From Acidobacteria bacterium 13_2_20CM_2_57_6 (GTDB taxonomy: Bacteria; Acidobacteriota; Terriglobia; Acidiferrales; UBA7541), in assembly GCA_001917435.1 (NCBI GenBank), contig MNEA01000019.1, forward strand, positions 1 to 33,395: 33,395 nucleotides of DNA, in the 5' to 3' direction. Below, in pieces: positions 31,475 to 33,395 of the stretch. The position numbers and the translations under genes are program-made. The notes beneath the pieces are model-generated. The model was not told the origin of the DNA, made no database searches, and was given only the letters and a program-made list of their open reading frames with translations. Position 1 is the first letter of the stretch. Each line of letters starts with the position of its first letter.

Positions 31475-32643
31475 TGGTCTGCCAATGTCTAGGAATGTTT
31501 AGGTACGAGGAATTCAGCGCTGAGACGGACGGACAGCCAAGGAGGCGCAGCGTACGTTCCACATCATTACGCAAAATCTCGAGCGCGCGGGTAACTCCGG
31601 CTTTTCCAGCGGCGGCAAGACCAAAAGCGTAAGCACGTCCCAACAGAACGGCGCGAGCGCCAAGACAGATCGCCTTTACGATGTCGCTGCCACGGCGAAC
31701 ACCGCCATCCATGAGGACTTCGGCCTGGCCGTTGACGGCAGCTACAACTTCTGGGAGCACTCTCAAGGTGGCTGGAGCTCCGTCCAGTTGACGCCCACCG
31801 TGATTGGAGACAACAATCGCGGCTGCCCCTTCGTCGACGGCACGTTTCCCATCGTCGGCCGTAAGCACCCCTTTGACGACAATCGGCCCGGTCCAGACCC
31901 GCTTGAGCCAGCGAATGTCTTCCCAGGTGACGACAGCCCGGGTCGATGAGAGACATTGGTCCTTTACCTGGAATAACGATGTTCTCTAGTTTTGGCACTC
32001 CCCCATCCATAAGAAACGGCACGAGCCATCGAGGGTGCGTAAACATCTGTGGAAGGAAAGGCAGTTTGGAGAATATTGAACCGCCCAAAAGCTCCTTCAT
32101 TCCGTTGCGCGGATCACGTTCGCACATTCCCGCCATCGGAGTGTCGATAGTAACGACCAGCGCCGAGAATCCGGCGCGACGAGCGCGGTCAATGGCCCCT
32201 TCAGCAACCTCGCGTCCCCCCACGAGGTAGAGTTGATACCAGACGGGTGCATTCGAGGCGGCTCGGACATTCTCCAGTTTGTGACCAGAAATGGTGGATA
32301 GAGTGTAGGCAAGGCCTGCCTCCTCCGCTGAGGCTGCCGCGGCGACTTCTCCGCCCGGATGCATCAATCTGCTGTAGCCAATGGGGGCTAAAATCGCGGG
32401 GAAGGCTAAATCGGCGGAGAGAACCCGAGTGTGGAGGTCACATTCGGGGATCGCGACTGCTTGCCGAGGGCGAAAGGTGACGTCATCGAACACCCGGCAG
32501 TTTTCGCGTAGAGTGACTTCACTCTCGGCGCCGCCATCAGGATAGTCGAAGACGACTTTAGGGAGGCGGCCATGCGCCAGACGGCGGAGGTCGTGGATAT
32601 TAATGACCAGCGGAGAGGCCAATGAGCGTGGTGTGCTACGCAC
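31455..32643 (-). pseudogene. FMN-dependent alpha-hydroxy-acid oxidase/dehydrogenase, frameshifted
   Basis: Two overlapping minus-strand frames together make a nearly complete L-lactate/glycolate oxidase-family protein (LldD-like TIM barrel). Frame one (from 32643) carries SPLVINIHDLRRLAHGRLPK, FDYPDGGAESE, FPAILAPIGYSRLMHPGGE, WYQLYLVGGRE and VVTIDTPMAGMCERDPRNG, up to GPMSLI. Frame two (from about 31949) continues RAVVTWEDIRWLKRVW, then VVKGVLTADDGKRAVDEGA, the catalytic-loop VSNHGGRQLDG and MDGGVRRGSDIVKAICLGA, and ends at 31455. The switch occurs near 31941-31950. Several residues usual at this point are absent, so a deletion of roughly 20 nt that also shifts the frame fits better than one lost base. 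In rhamnose catabolism such an enzyme could oxidise lactate derived from lactaldehyde. Confidence 0.85.
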
Positions 32644-32692
32644 GGTGCCCCGGATTTCTTGTCGCGACAGAGAGCCTCATGGGAGCCCTAGT

Positions 32693-33395
32693 TCAGTGTG
32701 AGGATGCGGATTGCGTTGCTGTGCTGGCTTTAGCCATGTAATTGCCATAGCCCACAATTACGGTGGAGCCCACCAACACCAAGAGACTCATGGCAACGAG
32801 TAATTTGGTGCGCGTGCCAGCGCCTTTCCATTCTTTGAGCGCAATTCCCCACAGTGTGCTGAAGATAATGATGCTAGCCATATGTAGGGTCCAGCTGGAA
32901 AACTTAAAGCGACCCATCTGGGTTTCACCCATGGTGTAGAAGAAAAACTGAAAATACCAGGTTGTTCCCGCCAAAGCCGAAAAGAAGTAGTTCGGGAGCA
33001 TCGGCGCTCTTGCTAGCGTGGTTTTGTCGGCAGAAATCGCGGTGGCCACTGCCATTTCCTCACCAGGAGCATCGGTGACCGATTCGAGGATGGGCTCATT
33101 ACTTCGATCCGGCCCACCCCCGCGGATTCTAGAGGAAAAATACTGATAACCTGTGTGGTTCCTGACATTGAGGATCAAGCACCAAACAAAGTTTGTGGTG
33201 AATCCGCCGAGCAGTACGACTATTAGTGCCGGGAGCCCCTGCCAAATTGGCGAGGTGCCGTGCTTCACTGAAAGAGCCTTGATGGGATCGCCTGCCGCGA
33301 GTCCATAAGCAAAGCAGGCACTCATGATTCCTGAGAAGGTTGCGACCAAAAGGCCGCGTTTCAAATCAAACTCCTTGATGGAGGCGCGCTTCTGC
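32693..33395 (-). CDS. rhaT: L-rhamnose-proton symporter RhaT, 5'-partial
   Basis: C-terminal part of the DMT-like rhamnose/H+ symporter; the 5' end lies beyond the right edge, and a TTG-like internal codon at 33364 is not the start (IKEFDLKRGLL continues upstream). Seen: ATFSGIMSACFAYGLAAG helix, IWQGLPALIVVLLGGFTTNFVWCLILN, a hydrophilic loop of about 45 residues with SSRIRGGGPDRSNEP, then NYFFSALAGTTWYFQFFFYTMGETQMG, a highly characteristic RhaT signature, and two further helices to the end. It anchors the right-hand region as an L-rhamnose uptake and catabolism locus and is likely the first gene of a minus-strand unit leading into the broken oxidase. Confidence 0.92.
   Translation of the reverse strand, partial: QKRASIKEFDLKRGLLVATFSGIMSACFAYGLAAGDPIKALSVKHGTSPIWQGLPALIVVLLGGFTTNFVWCLILNVRNHTGYQYFSSRIRGGGPDRSNEPILESVTDAPGEEMAVATAISADKTTLARAPMLPNYFFSALAGTTWYFQFFFYTMGETQMGRFKFSSWTLHMASIIIFSTLWGIALKEWKGAGTRTKLLVAMSLLVLVGSTVIVGYGNYMAKASTATQSASSH

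Noticed and set aside
1..33395. CRISPR arrays, rRNA genes or insertion sequences
   Set aside because: No regularly spaced direct repeats, rRNA-like sequence or transposase-like ORFs were seen on either strand.

Overview
The window reads as a bacterial chromosome segment, most likely from an acidobacterium (Acidobacteriota, Terriglobia-like) or a relative. That placement is inference from gene content and protein style: a hybrid type II secretion/type IV pilus locus, secreted proteins of acidobacterial flavour, and a rhamnose catabolic set. No rRNA, complete tRNA or CRISPR array is visible. Coding density is high, with tightly packed, often overlapping genes.

Left part (1-11,080), probably core genome. 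A plus-strand operon encodes a GspF/PilC inner-membrane protein (5' end cut by the window), a GspE/PilB ATPase, PilM-, PilN- and PilO-like assembly proteins, a PilP-like gene and a pseudopilin. Two genes carry internal deletions. The ATPase lacks about 43 residues containing the Walker B and His boxes, in frame. The PilP-like gene lacks its middle and is frameshifted, which fuses it artificially to the pseudopilin. Convergent to this operon are a lytic transglycosylase and a Cof-type HAD phosphatase. Then come threonine synthase and an AlaX-type alanyl-tRNA editing hydrolase (plus strand) and a GNAT/OlsB-like acyltransferase (minus strand).

Middle part (11,080-25,703), a putative integrated island. 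It is bracketed by two direct, 44/46-identical copies of the 3' half of a tRNA-Ala gene (anticodon CGC), each beginning at the anticodon loop. This is the usual footprint of tyrosine-recombinase integration. No integrase survives inside. Cargo: a tripartite RND efflux operon (adaptor, pump, outer-membrane channel), a nucleoside phosphorylase, a secreted protein of unknown function, and a minus-strand operon of SAM methyltransferase, SPASM radical SAM enzyme, DoxX-like membrane protein, polyprenyl-phosphate sugar synthase-like GT2, DUF2064/TIGR04282 transferase and a multi-spanning GT-C mannosyltransferase-like protein. A divergent exported transglutaminase-like protein follows. The methyltransferase-to-GT-C operon is the best candidate for an undescribed pathway, perhaps a modified lipid-linked glycan.

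Right part (25,703-33,395), probably a second tandem insertion: L-rhamnose or deoxy-sugar utilisation. It holds a rhamnose mutarotase, a secreted GH39-like glycosidase, an L-arabinose/L-fucose isomerase-family enzyme, a SnoaL-like exported protein, a broken FMN-dependent alpha-hydroxy-acid oxidase, a truncated HAD phosphatase and the C-terminal part of the RhaT rhamnose/H+ symporter. The second tRNA copy also lacks its 5' half, so the intact tRNA-Ala, if present, should lie to the right of the window.

Four genes carry deletion- or truncation-type lesions. Whether these are real decay or assembly errors needs read-level checking.
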